This document shows, piece by piece, positions 7,300 through 15,517 of a stretch of 35,315 bases of DNA. The stretch spans positions 1-35,315 of the forward strand of contig JADQBM010000004.1 in assembly GCA_016278615.1 (NCBI GenBank), written 5' to 3'. Both the position numbers and the translations under genes were made by a program. Position 1 is the first letter of the stretch. Every line of letters begins with the position of its first letter. The notes beneath the pieces are model-generated. The model was given only the letters and a program-made list of their open reading frames with translations. It was not told where the DNA came from and made no database searches. The DNA comes from Clostridia bacterium. GTDB taxonomy: Bacteria > Bacillota > Clostridia > Peptostreptococcales > JAAYPU01.

Positions 7300-8841
7300 T
7301 TAGTGTTTAAAATGGCGCATTTTTGTGAATACCATGGCGATTCCATATTGATTGGCCTTCTCAATGGATTCTTCATCCCTCACGGAGCCTCCAGGCTGTA
7401 TAATCGCTGAAATACCAGCTTTAGCTGCCGTTTCTACGCTATCTCCAAAAGGGAAAAAGGCATCTGAAGCCAATACACTTCCTTTTGTTTCTTCTGTTGC
7501 CTGCCTTATGGAGTTGTCAACAGCCCAAATACGGTTGACCTGACCGGGACCTACTCCAATGGTTTTGCCATTCTTTGCAAGTACGATTCCGTTAGATTTT
7601 ATATGCTTCACAACCTTCCAAGCAAATCTCATATCCACTATTTCTTTTTCAGTGGGTATTCGGTCTGTAACAACTTCAAACTCTTCTTTATTGAAAAGTT
7701 TGGTATCTTTATCCTGTATCAATAGGCCTCCTCTAACCTTTTTCAAATCCATTGCGCCTTTTGATTGTTCTTGTTGAATACCTTCGAGCTTTAAAAGTCT
7801 CAAATTCTTTTTTTGTTTAAGAATTTCCAAGGCCTCTTCCGTATAGTCGGGTGCTATGACGATTTCTAAAAAAATCTTATTGATTTCTTCTGCGGTCCTA
7901 TCGTCAATGGTTCTATTTACTGCCACAATTCCACCAAAAATCGAAATGGGATCGGCTTTGTATGCTTTTAAATACGCATCATAAATGTCATATCCAATTC
8001 CTACACCGCAAGGATTTGCATGTTTCACTGCAACTACGGCTGGCTCATTAAATTCTTTTAGGGTTTCTAAGGCGCCGTTGGTATCATTGATATTATTGAA
8101 AGATAGCTCTTTACCATGAAGCTGGACTGCATTTACCAAAGATCCTACTTCAGGTCTAATTTCTTTATAAAAAATTGCCTTTTGATGCGGATTCTCCCCA
8201 TATCTCAGATCTTGCACTTTTTCATAGGTTAAAGTTAGGTTGTCTGGAAGCTCTCCATTAATTTTTTCTCTTAAATAGCCTGCAATCATTGCATCATAAC
8301 TTGCTGTATGTTCAAAAACTTTAAGTGCTAATCGATATTTTGTGTCATAAGAAAGTTCTTTATTTACCTTAATTTCTTGAAGCAATTCATTATAATCCCT
8401 GGGATCACATATAACAGTGACATCCTTATGATTCTTTGCAGCGGAACGCAACATAGTGGGTCCACCGATATCTATATTCTCAATGGCATCTTCTAAAGTT
8501 GTTTCCGGCTTCATTATGGTCGCTTTAAAAGGATAGAGATTGATGACGATTAAATCAATAGGCTGGATATTTTGCTCTTGAAGTTGTTCCATGTGTTCTT
8601 TTTTATCCCTCATGGCTAAAATACCTCCATGAACTGCAGGGTGCAATGTCTTTACCCTTCCATCCAAACACTCTGGAAAGCCAGTTACTTCAGATATTCC
8701 TGTAACCTCAATACCCTTCTCTAATAAAAGTTTTGCAGTGCCTCCCGTTGATATGATTTCAATACCAAGTTGATGAAGCTCCTTGGCAAATTCTTCTATC
8801 CCACTTTTGTCAGAAACACTGATTAATGCACGTTTTATCAT
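7300..8841 (-). CDS. purH: Bifunctional AICAR formyltransferase / IMP cyclohydrolase
   Basis: Catalyses the last two steps of IMP synthesis: formylation of AICAR by 10-formyl-THF, then ring closure. About 513 residues. The N-terminal cyclohydrolase (MGS-like) domain has [15 protein letters not shown] and STGGTAKLL. The formyltransferase domain has the catalytic Lys-His in [12 protein letters not shown] and the motif [11 protein letters not shown]. The C-terminus has [11 protein letters not shown] and the final RHFKH. The start is placed at ATG 8841 with GGAGGG before it, not the in-frame GTG at 8853. A 290-bp gap containing repeats separates it from purN, unlike most gene junctions of the operon. 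Confidence 0.97.
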   Translation of the reverse strand: MIKRALISVSDKSGIEEFAKELHQLGIEIISTGGTAKLLLEKGIEVTGISEVTGFPECLDGRVKTLHPAVHGGILAMRDKKEHMEQLQEQNIQPIDLIVINLYPFKATIMKPETTLEDAIENIDIGGPTMLRSAAKNHKDVTVICDPRDYNELLQEIKVNKELSYDTKYRLALKVFEHTASYDAMIAGYLREKINGELPDNLTLTYEKVQDLRYGENPHQKAIFYKEIRPEVGSLVNAVQLHGKELSFNNINDTNGALETLKEFNEPAVVAVKHANPCGVGIGYDIYDAYLKAYKADPISIFGGIVAVNRTIDDRTAEEINKIFLEIVIAPDYTEEALEILKQKKNLRLLKLEGIQQEQSKGAMDLKKVRGGLLIQDKDTKLFNKEEFEVVTDRIPTEKEIVDMRFAWKVVKHIKSNGIVLAKNGKTIGVGPGQVNRIWAVDNSIRQATEETKGSVLASDAFFPFGDSVETAAKAGISAIIQPGGSVRDEESIEKANQYGIAMVFTKMRHFKH

Positions 8842-8882
8842 TTTACCCTCCACGTTTTAATAAAATAAATTAAGAATTAACC

Positions 8883-8965
8883 GAAAAACTCTTAACCAAT
8901 CAGAGATTGGAGAGTTTCTGTATGAGACCTGCGACGTAATCTTAGATTACTGCTAGGGCTTCAAG
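8883..8965 (-). repeat. Two-hairpin repeat, copy 2, inside the pur operon
   Basis: Full 83-bp copy, the same length as copy 3 and aligned without gaps. Read on the minus strand, hairpin I has the stem GTAATC/GATTAC. Hairpin II has the inner stem CCAATC/GATTGG and an outer stem AACTCT/AGAGTT with a 3-nt bulge, followed by TTTTTC. The second hairpin therefore has the form of a terminator and is transcribed between purN and purH. Confidence 0.85.
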
Positions 8966-9110
8966 AATTAAAAATTATGGATAGCTTTGTAACCAAAGCT
9001 TCCATCTGAATAGAACCTTTAATAAATTGTCTTAAATTCTCAAAATTTTTAAACAAAATTTGATTTAATATACAATTTATATCTGGAGATTTTGTGCAAC
9101 GAAATCATCC

Positions 9111-9145
9111 TTCATTATTAATTCTTCATTATTAATTATTAATTA
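9111..9145. repeat. Heptameric tandem repeat overlapping the end of purN
   Basis: Five 7-nt units can be read: TTCATTA, TTAATTC, TTCATTA, TTAATTA, TTAATTA. The last units run into the purN reading frame, so the final residues Ile-Ile-Asn-Asn and the stop codon are encoded by the repeat. Upstream on the same strand, at 9086-9106, a diverged GATTTTG...GAAATC hairpin is seen. Confidence 0.7.
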
Positions 9146-9758
9146 TTACTTTCCGTCCTTCTACAACGAGCTTTCCTTCACAGAAAAGTTTAACCGCTTC
9201 TGGTAGTAATCTATGCTCTACTTTGAGAACTCTTTCTGCAAGTGTCTCAACTGTATCTTCTGATTTTACTTCTACAGCCTCTTGCAAAATAATGGGCCCC
9301 GTATCTGTGCCCTCATCTACAAAATGGGCTGTAGCGCCAGAGATTTTAACTCCATATTCAAGGGCAGCTTCATGAACTCTTGCCCCATAATAACCTTTTC
9401 CGCAAAAGCTGGGAATTAAAGATGGGTGGATATTTATCATTCTATTCCGGTATTTTCCAATCAATTTGTTATCCAATATACTCATATATCCTGCAAGAAT
9501 CACCAATTCAATTTCTTTTGCTTCAAGTATCCTTATGATCTCTTCTGTTCGCTTATTGATATCAGGAAAGTTGTTCTTTCCGATATAAACGCTCTCTATC
9601 CCGTAGCGGGACGCCCTTTCCAGAGCAAAGGCCATCTCTTTAGAGGATATGACCATTTCAATATTACCATTTATGCTTCCCTTTTGGATTTCATGGATTA
9701 CAGCCTGCATGTTGGTGCCACCACCAGATACCAATACCGCTATTTTTACTCCCGACAT
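9132..9758 (-). CDS. purN: Phosphoribosylglycinamide formyltransferase (10-formyl-THF dependent)
   Basis: GAR transformylase, third step of purine synthesis, 208 residues. Diagnostic segments are [15 protein letters not shown] at the N-terminus (phosphate-binding loop), [12 protein letters not shown] with the catalytic His, and [15 protein letters not shown] with the catalytic Asp. The gene overlaps the end of purM by 13 nt and so is translationally coupled. The last four residues come from a heptameric DNA repeat and are probably not functional. Confidence 0.96.
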   Translation of the reverse strand: MSGVKIAVLVSGGGTNMQAVIHEIQKGSINGNIEMVISSKEMAFALERASRYGIESVYIGKNNFPDINKRTEEIIRILEAKEIELVILAGYMSILDNKLIGKYRNRMINIHPSLIPSFCGKGYYGARVHEAALEYGVKISGATAHFVDEGTDTGPIILQEAVEVKSEDTVETLAERVLKVEHRLLPEAVKLFCEGKLVVEGRKVIINN

Positions 9759-10771
9759 AGTGTTACCCCTTCGCCTTTTACTACTTGACCAATAATTTTA
9801 GCATCTTTTAGGGTGTCCAAAAATAGATTCGCATCTTTGGCATCTGCCACCATAATCATTCCGATTCCCATGTTAAAGGTTGAATACATTTCATCTCTAT
9901 CCACATGCCCACACTTTTGAATGAATCTAAAAAGTTCAGTAACTTCCCAACTTCCCAGGTTAATTTTTGCGCCTAATCCCTCCGGTAGAATTCTTGGAAT
10001 GTTTTCATAAAATCCGCCACCGGTTATATGAACAACTCCTTTAACGTCACAGAGTGGAAAAATAGCATTGCATTCTTTTGCATATATTCTTGTGGGTTTC
10101 ATTAGTGCTTTTCCTAAGGTTGTCCCCAGTTCATCGATGTGACCCTTAACAGATAAGTTCATTTTCTCTAAAAATAATTTTCGAACCAATGAGTAACCAT
10201 TACTATGAAGACCCGAAGAGGGTAACCCAATTAATACATTTCCTTCTCGGATCTTTGAACCATCTATTATTTGATCTCTATCCACAAGGCCAACTGCAAA
10301 TCCAGCCAAATCATACTCGCCTTCAGGATAAAAGTCCGGCATTTCAGCCGTTTCTCCTCCTATGAGGGCACAGCCACTTTCAATGCATCCTTCTGATATA
10401 CCCTTTACAATATCCGCCGCTTTCTCTGCCTTTAGTTTTCCTGTAGCAATATAGTCCAGAAAGAACAAAGGCTTCGCCCCTTGGCAAAGAATATCATTGA
10501 CACACATAGCCACACAGTCCTGCCCCACCGTATCATGTTTGTCCATAAGAAAAGCAATCTTCAGTTTTGTTCCCACGCCATCGGTTCCTGAAACAAGAAC
10601 AGGTTCTTTTATATGGGTTAGATCCAACTTAAAAAGACCTCCAAACCCTCCGAGTCCAGTGAGTACATTTTTATTAAAAGTCTTTTCAACATGTTGTTTC
10701 ATTAATTTAACTGCTTTTTCACCCTCATGAATGTCTACCCCAGCATCTTTATATGTGAGCGCTTCTTTCAA
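9746..10771 (-). CDS. purM: Phosphoribosylformylglycinamidine cyclo-ligase
   Basis: AIR synthetase closes the imidazole ring of FGAM with ATP, 341 residues. Motifs: [15 protein letters not shown] at the start, [50 protein letters not shown] and [13 protein letters not shown], all typical. The start codon is TTG at 10771, with GGGGTGG 5 nt upstream. It overlaps purN by 13 nt. The 337-bp gap before it, up to purF, is filled with repeats. Confidence 0.96.
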   Translation of the reverse strand: MKEALTYKDAGVDIHEGEKAVKLMKQHVEKTFNKNVLTGLGGFGGLFKLDLTHIKEPVLVSGTDGVGTKLKIAFLMDKHDTVGQDCVAMCVNDILCQGAKPLFFLDYIATGKLKAEKAADIVKGISEGCIESGCALIGGETAEMPDFYPEGEYDLAGFAVGLVDRDQIIDGSKIREGNVLIGLPSSGLHSNGYSLVRKLFLEKMNLSVKGHIDELGTTLGKALMKPTRIYAKECNAIFPLCDVKGVVHITGGGFYENIPRILPEGLGAKINLGSWEVTELFRFIQKCGHVDRDEMYSTFNMGIGMIMVADAKDANLFLDTLKDAKIIGQVVKGEGVTLCRE

Positions 10772-10824
10772 ATTACCACCCCTTCCATTTCATATTTAGG
10801 TTTTAATCTCGGAATTTTAAAAAT

Positions 10825-10992
10825 GAATGAAGATTTTGCCCCTAAGTACCCGCAAAATCAACCCCAACTCTTATCTATTATCTGTTATCTATTATCTGTC
10901 ATCTCTATCTTTCCTATCCTGTTCGGGCAGGCACAGGGCCAGCCCCTACAACATAGATCGCCACGTCGCTTTAGACTCCTCGCGATGACAAA
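10825..10992. repeat. Composite intergenic repeat A (purM-purF gap)
   Basis: The 337-bp space between purM and purF holds no gene. In order on the plus strand: a hairpin GATTTTGC (10832-10839)/GCAAAATC (10852-10859); five heptamers of the TTATCTG type (10871-10905); an ACGGGCAGG...CCCCTAC-type inverted repeat (10924-10950, first bases varied); and a segment ending CTCCTCGCGATGACAAA. The last resembles a short palindromic repeat family that I recall from many bacterial genomes. Confidence 0.75.
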
Positions 10993-11010
10993 TATTATTA
11001 TAATTGATAA

Positions 11011-11101
11011 ATGAAGATTTTGCCCCTATTCACCTGCAAAATCAACCCCAACTTATCTATTATCTGTTATCTCTTATCTTTCCTGTTTCCTGTTCCCTGT
11101 C
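11011..11101. repeat. Composite intergenic repeat B with seven heptamers
   Basis: Begins with ATGAAGATTTTGCCCCTA, as composite A does. The hairpin arms are GATTTTGC (11016-11023) and GCAAAATC (11036-11043). Then come seven exact-length heptamers: TTATCTA, TTATCTG, TTATCTC, TTATCTT, TCCTGTT, TCCTGTT, CCCTGTC (11053-11101). The heptamer sequence drifts along the array while the 7-nt phase is kept. It stops 8 nt before the purF stop codon. Confidence 0.8.
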
Positions 11102-11108
11102 CCCTATA

Positions 11109-12548
11109 TTATTCTTTCTCAAAAACATACTTATTTCCTGTCTTTGGAACTTCCATAGGGTATTGTCCATTAAAGCAAGCGGCGCATAATTCATCCTCTG
11201 GTAATCCTATGGCTTCAATCAGGCCTTCTACACTTAAATAGCCTAAACTGTCAGCTCCTACAATTTTACCTATTTCTTCACTGGTATGATTGGCCGCAAT
11301 CAGATGTCGACTGCTTGGGGTATCGATTCCAAAGTAGCAAGAATTCATAACTGGTGGTGAGCTTACTCGAATATGCACTTCCTTAGCGCCTGCTTCTTTT
11401 AACATATTCACGATTTTTCCGCTTGTAGTCCCTCTTACAATGGAATCATCCACCATAATAATACGTTTTCCTTTTATATTTTCTTTTAGAACATTCAATT
11501 TTAATTTAACACTTAATTCACGCATTCTTTGATCCGGTTGAATAAATGTTCTTCCAACATATCGATTTTTAATCAATCCTTCTCCAAAGGGAATCCCGGA
11601 CTCTTGTGAATATCCAATGGCTGCTACTGTTCCTGAGTCTGGAACAGCGATGACAAGATCTGCGTCTACAGGATGTTCTTTTGCTAAAATGATTCCGGCA
11701 TTTCTCCTTGCCAAATAGACATTTTTCCCATCCACAACACTATCCGGCCTGGAAAAATAAACATATTCAAAAGTGCAAGCTGCTTTTTTTGCCTGGTTAT
11801 CATAACGAGTACTCGTTATTTGATTGTTTTCTATAACAACCATTTCTCCCGCTTCAACATCTCTAACAAACTCTGCGCCCATAACAGAGAAGGCACAGCT
11901 TTCAGATGCTAACACATAACCATTATCTAATTTCCCAATACACAGAGGCCGAATGCCGTTGGGATCTCTCACACCAATGAGCTTGTCTCCAAAAGTAATA
12001 ACCAAAGCATACGCCCCACGAATAATTTTAGCTGTATCTACAATGGCTTCTTCAATGCATTGATTTCTGCTGAATCTTGCAATGAGACTGGCAATTACTT
12101 CGGAATCTATTGAAGTTTGAAATATAACGCCATTGTCTTGAAGCTCATCTCTAATTTCTTTTGCATTTACTAAATTTCCATTATGAGCCAGTGCAAGGCT
12201 TCCACCTTTATGATAAACCACTAAGGGCATGGCATTGGCAACATAACTCTCTCCTGTGGTTGAATATCGAACATGTCCAATGGAAATGTCTCCTTGTAGT
12301 CTTTCTATGATTTCATCATTAAATACTTCCTGTACCAATCCCATTTCTTTGTAGTATTGTATCTTACCGTTTTTATTGGATGCAATTCCAGCACTTTCTT
12401 GTCCTCTATGTTGCAAAGAGTGGAGGCCAAAGTATACCAACCTGGCAATGTCTTTTTGCCCTGGTGCATATACCCCTATGACCCCACATTCTTCTTTCAA
12501 TTTATCCCAAGGCGTTTCTTCAACATATAATTCTTTCTCGTCACACAT
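11109..12548 (-). CDS. purF: Amidophosphoribosyltransferase, Fe-S type
   Basis: Commits PRPP to purine synthesis by transferring glutamine ammonia to give phosphoribosylamine. About 479 residues from ATG 12548. A 20-residue propeptide precedes the N-terminal nucleophile Cys21 (EECGVIGVY), so autoprocessing is expected. The glutaminase domain shows HVRYSTTG and HNGNLVNA. The PRTase domain shows the PRPP loop IIMVDDSIVRGTT. Cysteines in AACTFEYVYF, MNSCYFG and LCAAC match the four [4Fe-4S] ligands of the Bacillus-type enzyme, which makes it oxygen-sensitive. The frame continues upstream to a GTG at 12596, but that stretch is intergenic repeat; GGAG stands before 12548. Confidence 0.96.
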   Translation of the reverse strand: MCDEKELYVEETPWDKLKEECGVIGVYAPGQKDIARLVYFGLHSLQHRGQESAGIASNKNGKIQYYKEMGLVQEVFNDEIIERLQGDISIGHVRYSTTGESYVANAMPLVVYHKGGSLALAHNGNLVNAKEIRDELQDNGVIFQTSIDSEVIASLIARFSRNQCIEEAIVDTAKIIRGAYALVITFGDKLIGVRDPNGIRPLCIGKLDNGYVLASESCAFSVMGAEFVRDVEAGEMVVIENNQITSTRYDNQAKKAACTFEYVYFSRPDSVVDGKNVYLARRNAGIILAKEHPVDADLVIAVPDSGTVAAIGYSQESGIPFGEGLIKNRYVGRTFIQPDQRMRELSVKLKLNVLKENIKGKRIIMVDDSIVRGTTSGKIVNMLKEAGAKEVHIRVSSPPVMNSCYFGIDTPSSRHLIAANHTSEEIGKIVGADSLGYLSVEGLIEAIGLPEDELCAACFNGQYPMEVPKTGNKYVFEKE

Positions 12549-12584
12549 GTTAGTCGCTCCAATCTGATCTGAATTTGTGAATTT

Positions 12585-12613
12585 ACGGGCAGGCACAGGG
12601 ACCAGCCCCTACA
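12585..12613. repeat. GC-rich inverted repeat ACGGGCAGG...CCCCTAC
   Basis: A copy of the short GC-rich inverted repeat also seen near 10924, 27312, 29181 and 29223. It overlaps the spurious upstream extension of the purF reading frame and lies in the leader of purF. Confidence 0.75.
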
Positions 12614-12639
12614 GTTTTTATCTCTACTTCTCTAACCTT

Positions 12640-12720
12640 AAAACGAAGATTTTGGAACAAAATCGTCCACAACTGTTATCTGTTATCTCTTATAAGGACA
12701 ACCGCAAGGGTCGTCCCTAC
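12640..12720. repeat. Composite intergenic repeat C (purF-purC gap)
   Basis: In order: hairpin GATTTTG (12648-12654)/CAAAATC (12658-12664); heptamers TTATCTG, TTATCTC, TTATAAG (12676-12696); then an inverted repeat AGGACAACC...GGTCGTCCCTAC. This is the same module order as at the other composite sites. It reaches the end of purC. Confidence 0.7.
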
Positions 12721-13421
12721 TGTTTTACTCTGTTAAGTACTTCTTGATATGTTTCTTCAACGCTTCCCAAATCTCTTCTAAATCTATCTTTGTCCATTTT
12801 CCTATTGGTTTTTACATCCCACAATCTGCAGGTGTCCGGTGAGATTTCATCTGCAAGAATAACTTGCCCGTCGTATAGTCCGAACTCTAATTTAAAATCA
12901 ATCAATTTTAAGCCTTTCTGTATAAAGAAATCCTTTAATATATCATTGATTCTAAAAGCATAATCTTTAACGGTATTGACCTGTTCCTTTGTCCCCAGTT
13001 CTAAGGCAAAGATGTAATAATCATTGATTATAGGGTCACCCAATTCATCATTTTTGTAACTGAACTCCAATACCGTCTCTTTTAATATCGTTCCTTCTTC
13101 AACTCCAAGTCGTTTTGACATGGACCCAGCCGCAACATTTCTGATGATGACTTCTAAGGGAAGAATCTTTACAGCTTTTACCAAAGATTCTCTATCGCTC
13201 AAAAGCTTTATCATATGTGTGGGAATCCCTTTGTCCTCCAGCAATTGAAAGATGATAGAAGACATGGTGTTATTGACAACGCCCTTGTCTATGATGGCCC
13301 CTTTTTTTTCTCCGTTAAATGCCGTGGCATCATCTTTGTATTCTACAATGTACTGTTTTTCATTTTCTGTTTTATATACTTTCTTTGCTTTTCCTTCATA
13401 TAGCATTTCAAGTTTCTTCAT
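12717..13421 (-). CDS. purC: SAICAR synthetase
   Basis: Phosphoribosylaminoimidazole-succinocarboxamide synthase adds aspartate to CAIR with ATP, 234 residues, standard length. The N-terminal [13 protein letters not shown] is the family signature, followed by [14 protein letters not shown] and the [10 protein letters not shown] and [13 protein letters not shown] segments of the active site. Its ATG overlaps the purE stop (ATGA), so translation is coupled. Confidence 0.97.
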   Translation of the reverse strand: MKKLEMLYEGKAKKVYKTENEKQYIVEYKDDATAFNGEKKGAIIDKGVVNNTMSSIIFQLLEDKGIPTHMIKLLSDRESLVKAVKILPLEVIIRNVAAGSMSKRLGVEEGTILKETVLEFSYKNDELGDPIINDYYIFALELGTKEQVNTVKDYAFRINDILKDFFIQKGLKLIDFKLEFGLYDGQVILADEISPDTCRLWDVKTNRKMDKDRFRRDLGSVEETYQEVLNRVKQ

Positions 13422-13909
13422 TTTTGTCTCCTTTCGCTAAAGGCTTCATCCTTCTTTAAGACTTCTTCTTCCATGTTTTTCTTATACGCCTTTATCTTCT
13501 CACGAAGTTCAGGATACTTTACGGATAAGATTTGTACCGCTAAAAGCGCTGCATTTTCTGCTCCATCTATTGCTACAGTTGCAACAGGAACTCCCTTAGG
13601 CATCTGAACAATTGAAAGAAGCGAATCCAGCCCATCCATGGTTGATGATTTGATGGGGAGCCCAATGATAGGAATCGGTGTATACGCAGCCAAAACTCCA
13701 GGTAAATGGGCCGCTTTTCCCGCCGCACCGATTATGACCTCAATACCATTGCTTTCAGCATTTTTAGAAAAATTTTCAGCTTGGTAAGGCGTTCTATGTG
13801 CAGAAATAATTCTCACTTCGCATGAAACCCCAAATTCTAAAAGTAACCTTTCAGCTTTTTCAACGATAGGATAATCAGAATCACTTCCCATAATAATTGC
13901 TACTTTCAA
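13418..13909 (-). CDS. purE: N5-CAIR mutase, PurE catalytic subunit
   Basis: First gene of the pur operon; converts N5-CAIR to CAIR, about 163 residues. Motifs: [13 protein letters not shown] at the N-terminus, [25 protein letters not shown] and [20 protein letters not shown]. These match class I (mutase) PurE and not the Treponema-type class II enzyme. The reading frame opens with ATG at 13924, but GGGAGGG inside that extension is an ideal ribosome binding site for TTG at 13909, which gives the usual N-terminus. No purK is adjacent. Confidence 0.93.
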   Translation of the reverse strand: MKVAIIMGSDSDYPIVEKAERLLLEFGVSCEVRIISAHRTPYQAENFSKNAESNGIEVIIGAAGKAAHLPGVLAAYTPIPIIGLPIKSSTMDGLDSLLSIVQMPKGVPVATVAIDGAENAALLAVQILSVKYPELREKIKAYKKNMEEEVLKKDEAFSERRQK

Positions 13910-13987
13910 AAAAATCCCTCCCATTTATGTTTTCTATTTATTTAAATTAATTTATGGTTATGTTAAGGAAATTTTAAACCCACTATC

Positions 13988-14016
13988 ATCTTATCAACGT
14001 AAAATCATAGAGTCAA
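13988..14016 (-). promoter_or_regulatory. Promoter of the pur operon
   Basis: Minus strand TTGACT (14011-14016), 17-nt spacer, TAAGAT (13988-13993). Predicted transcription start is near 13981, giving a leader of about 70 nt before purE. It is the best sigma-A-type match seen in the window and lies directly downstream of the PurBoxes. No purine riboswitch aptamer is recognisable in this leader. Confidence 0.8.
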
Positions 14017-14019
14017 TAT

Positions 14020-14032
14020 TAATCCGAATATT
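14020..14032 (+). promoter_or_regulatory. Third PurBox-like element next to the -35
   Basis: TAATCCGAATATT matches 11 of 13 positions of AWWWCCGAACWWT. It lies 3 bp upstream of the -35 box and 43 bp (close to four helical turns) from the same-oriented box at 14063. Confidence 0.5.
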
Positions 14033-14062
14033 TAATAAAATATTTATAGATTAATATCCTTT

Positions 14063-14107
14063 AAAGCCGAATAATAAAAATATATTTCTTCTTTAATGTT
14101 CGTATTT
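14063..14107 (-). promoter_or_regulatory. PurR PurBox pair upstream of purE
   Basis: Two inverted elements. AAATACGAACATT on the minus strand (14095-14107) matches 12 of 13 positions of the Bacillus PurR consensus AWWWCCGAACWWT. AAAGCCGAATAAT on the plus strand (14063-14075) matches 11 of 13. They face each other with 19 nt between the 13-mers, the convergent layout described for PurR operators. This predicts PRPP-modulated repression by a PurR encoded elsewhere. Confidence 0.75.
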
Positions 14108-14111
14108 AATT

Positions 14112-14140
14112 AAAAAAACTCCAGCACTTACTGGCCAGAG
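14112..14140 (-). terminator. Terminator of the purine permease gene
   Basis: Minus strand CTCTGGC...GCTGGAG hairpin followed by seven T. It starts 24 bp after the permease stop and ends just before the first PurBox, so the permease and pur operon are separate transcription units. Confidence 0.75.
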
Positions 14141-14163
14141 CAAAGTTGAAAATGTAGCAGAAT

Positions 14164-15471
14164 TTATCCAATGTATATTTTAAAAATAAAAAGTACAGTC
14201 ACAACATACATGAGGAGAGATATGTCTTTTGCTTTTCCTGTCAAGAGTTTCAGAACAACATAACTCAAAATACCAAATACAATCCCTTCAGATATGCTGT
14301 AGGTCAAAGGCATCATAATGATTGCCAAAAATGCAGGAATGGATTCTGTATAGTCATCCAAAGGAATGTCCTTGACGGGAGATAGCATAAACAAACCTAC
14401 CAATACAAGGGCAGGGGCAGTTGCCGATGAAGGAATCATAATAAATATGGGCGAAAAAAGCAATGCGATGATAAATAAAACCCCTGTGGTCAAGGAAGTG
14501 AGTCCTGTTCTGCCGCCCTCTGCAACACCAGCTGCACTCTCAACATATGTGGTCACTGTGCTGGTTCCTAAGATTGCACCTACAGTTGTTGCGATTGCAT
14601 CTGCAAACAAAGCTTGTTTCGCTCTAGGGACTTTTCCATCCTTTTCAAGCATATTTGCTTTTGTTGCAACTCCTACCAGAGTTCCCACAGTATCAAACAA
14701 GTCAACAAATAAAAAAGTAAAAACAATGACCAACATGTCCAAAGTAAACAGGTTAGAAAAATCAAATTGTGCAAAAGTGGGTGATAAAGAAGGTGGCAGA
14801 CTAACGATTGCTTCAGGGATCTTAGTTATGCCCATTGGAAAGCCAATAACTGTTGTAATTAGAATGCCCATAAATAAAGCACCTTTAATTTTCTTTGCAA
14901 GTAATGCGCCCGTAATCGCAAGACCAATCAACGCAAGTAAGGGATCCCCACTTTTTATATTACCCAGTTGAAGCAGAACACCTGAACCGGCGACAATTAC
15001 TTTTGCGTTGGCCAATCCAATGAGTGCAATAAATAATCCAATTCCCACAGATACGGACTTTTTTAAAGTCATTGGAATGGAATTGATGATGGCTTCTCTC
15101 ACATTTAAAAAAGTAAGAATAAGGAAAATAATACCTTCAATCAATACTGCTGTTAAAGCCATTTGCCATGAATACCCTAAGGTTAGCACAACGTAATAGG
15201 CAAAAAACGCATTCAATCCCATCCCTGGTGCTAAGGCGAAGGGCAAGTTAGCTGCAAAAGCCATAACCAAGATGCCAACAACGGATGATATGGCCGTAGC
15301 CGTAAATACAGCACCAAAATCCATTCCTGCGGCTTCAAGGGTAATGGGGTTAACACTGAGGATATATGCCATGGTCATAAAAGTGGTTACCCCAGCAAGA
15401 ACTTCAGTTTTTACAGTTGTGTTATTTTGAGTAAGCTTAAACTGTTTTTCAAAAAAACTTGATTTTTGCAT
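14164..15471 (-). CDS. NCS2-family (AzgA/PbuG-type) purine permease
   Basis: Membrane transporter of 435 residues with about 13 hydrophobic segments. Characteristic AzgA-subfamily segments are TEVLAGVTTFMTMAYILSVNP near the N-terminus, APGMGLNAFFAY, FLFVDLFDTVGTLVGVA, and GTSTVTTYVESAAGVAEGGRTG. Members import hypoxanthine, guanine or adenine by proton symport; which base is used here cannot be told. AAAGGAG precedes the ATG. It sits between two terminators and is a single-gene unit next to the pur operon, so it links base salvage with de novo synthesis. Confidence 0.9.
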   Translation of the reverse strand: MQKSSFFEKQFKLTQNNTTVKTEVLAGVTTFMTMAYILSVNPITLEAAGMDFGAVFTATAISSVVGILVMAFAANLPFALAPGMGLNAFFAYYVVLTLGYSWQMALTAVLIEGIIFLILTFLNVREAIINSIPMTLKKSVSVGIGLFIALIGLANAKVIVAGSGVLLQLGNIKSGDPLLALIGLAITGALLAKKIKGALFMGILITTVIGFPMGITKIPEAIVSLPPSLSPTFAQFDFSNLFTLDMLVIVFTFLFVDLFDTVGTLVGVATKANMLEKDGKVPRAKQALFADAIATTVGAILGTSTVTTYVESAAGVAEGGRTGLTSLTTGVLFIIALLFSPIFIMIPSSATAPALVLVGLFMLSPVKDIPLDDYTESIPAFLAIIMMPLTYSISEGIVFGILSYVVLKLLTGKAKDISLLMYVVTVLFIFKIYIG

Positions 15472-15492
15472 GTTTTGCTCCTTTCACTTTTC

Positions 15493-15517
15493 GATTTATA
15501 ATTTAGAATTATAAATC
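15493..15517. promoter_or_regulatory. Perfect 11-bp inverted repeat upstream of the purine permease
   Basis: GATTTATAATT (15493-15503) and AATTATAAATC (15507-15517) with a 3-nt centre lie 22 bp before the permease start. It contains TATAAT and could be an operator over the -10 region or an AT-rich leader hairpin. No PurBox with an intact CGAAC core is found here. Confidence 0.45.

Noticed and set aside
10825-11101. Insertion sequence remnant
   Set aside because: No transposase frame or clear terminal inverted repeats with target duplication could be seen; described as composite repeats instead.
12549-12596. Upstream extension of purF
   Set aside because: It begins within a GC-rich repeat, lacks a ribosome binding site and would place extra residues before the propeptide; ATG 12548 has GGAG.
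13925-14160. Purine (guanine/adenine) riboswitch before purE
   Set aside because: No purine-aptamer core or its paired loops could be found; PurBoxes explain the control.
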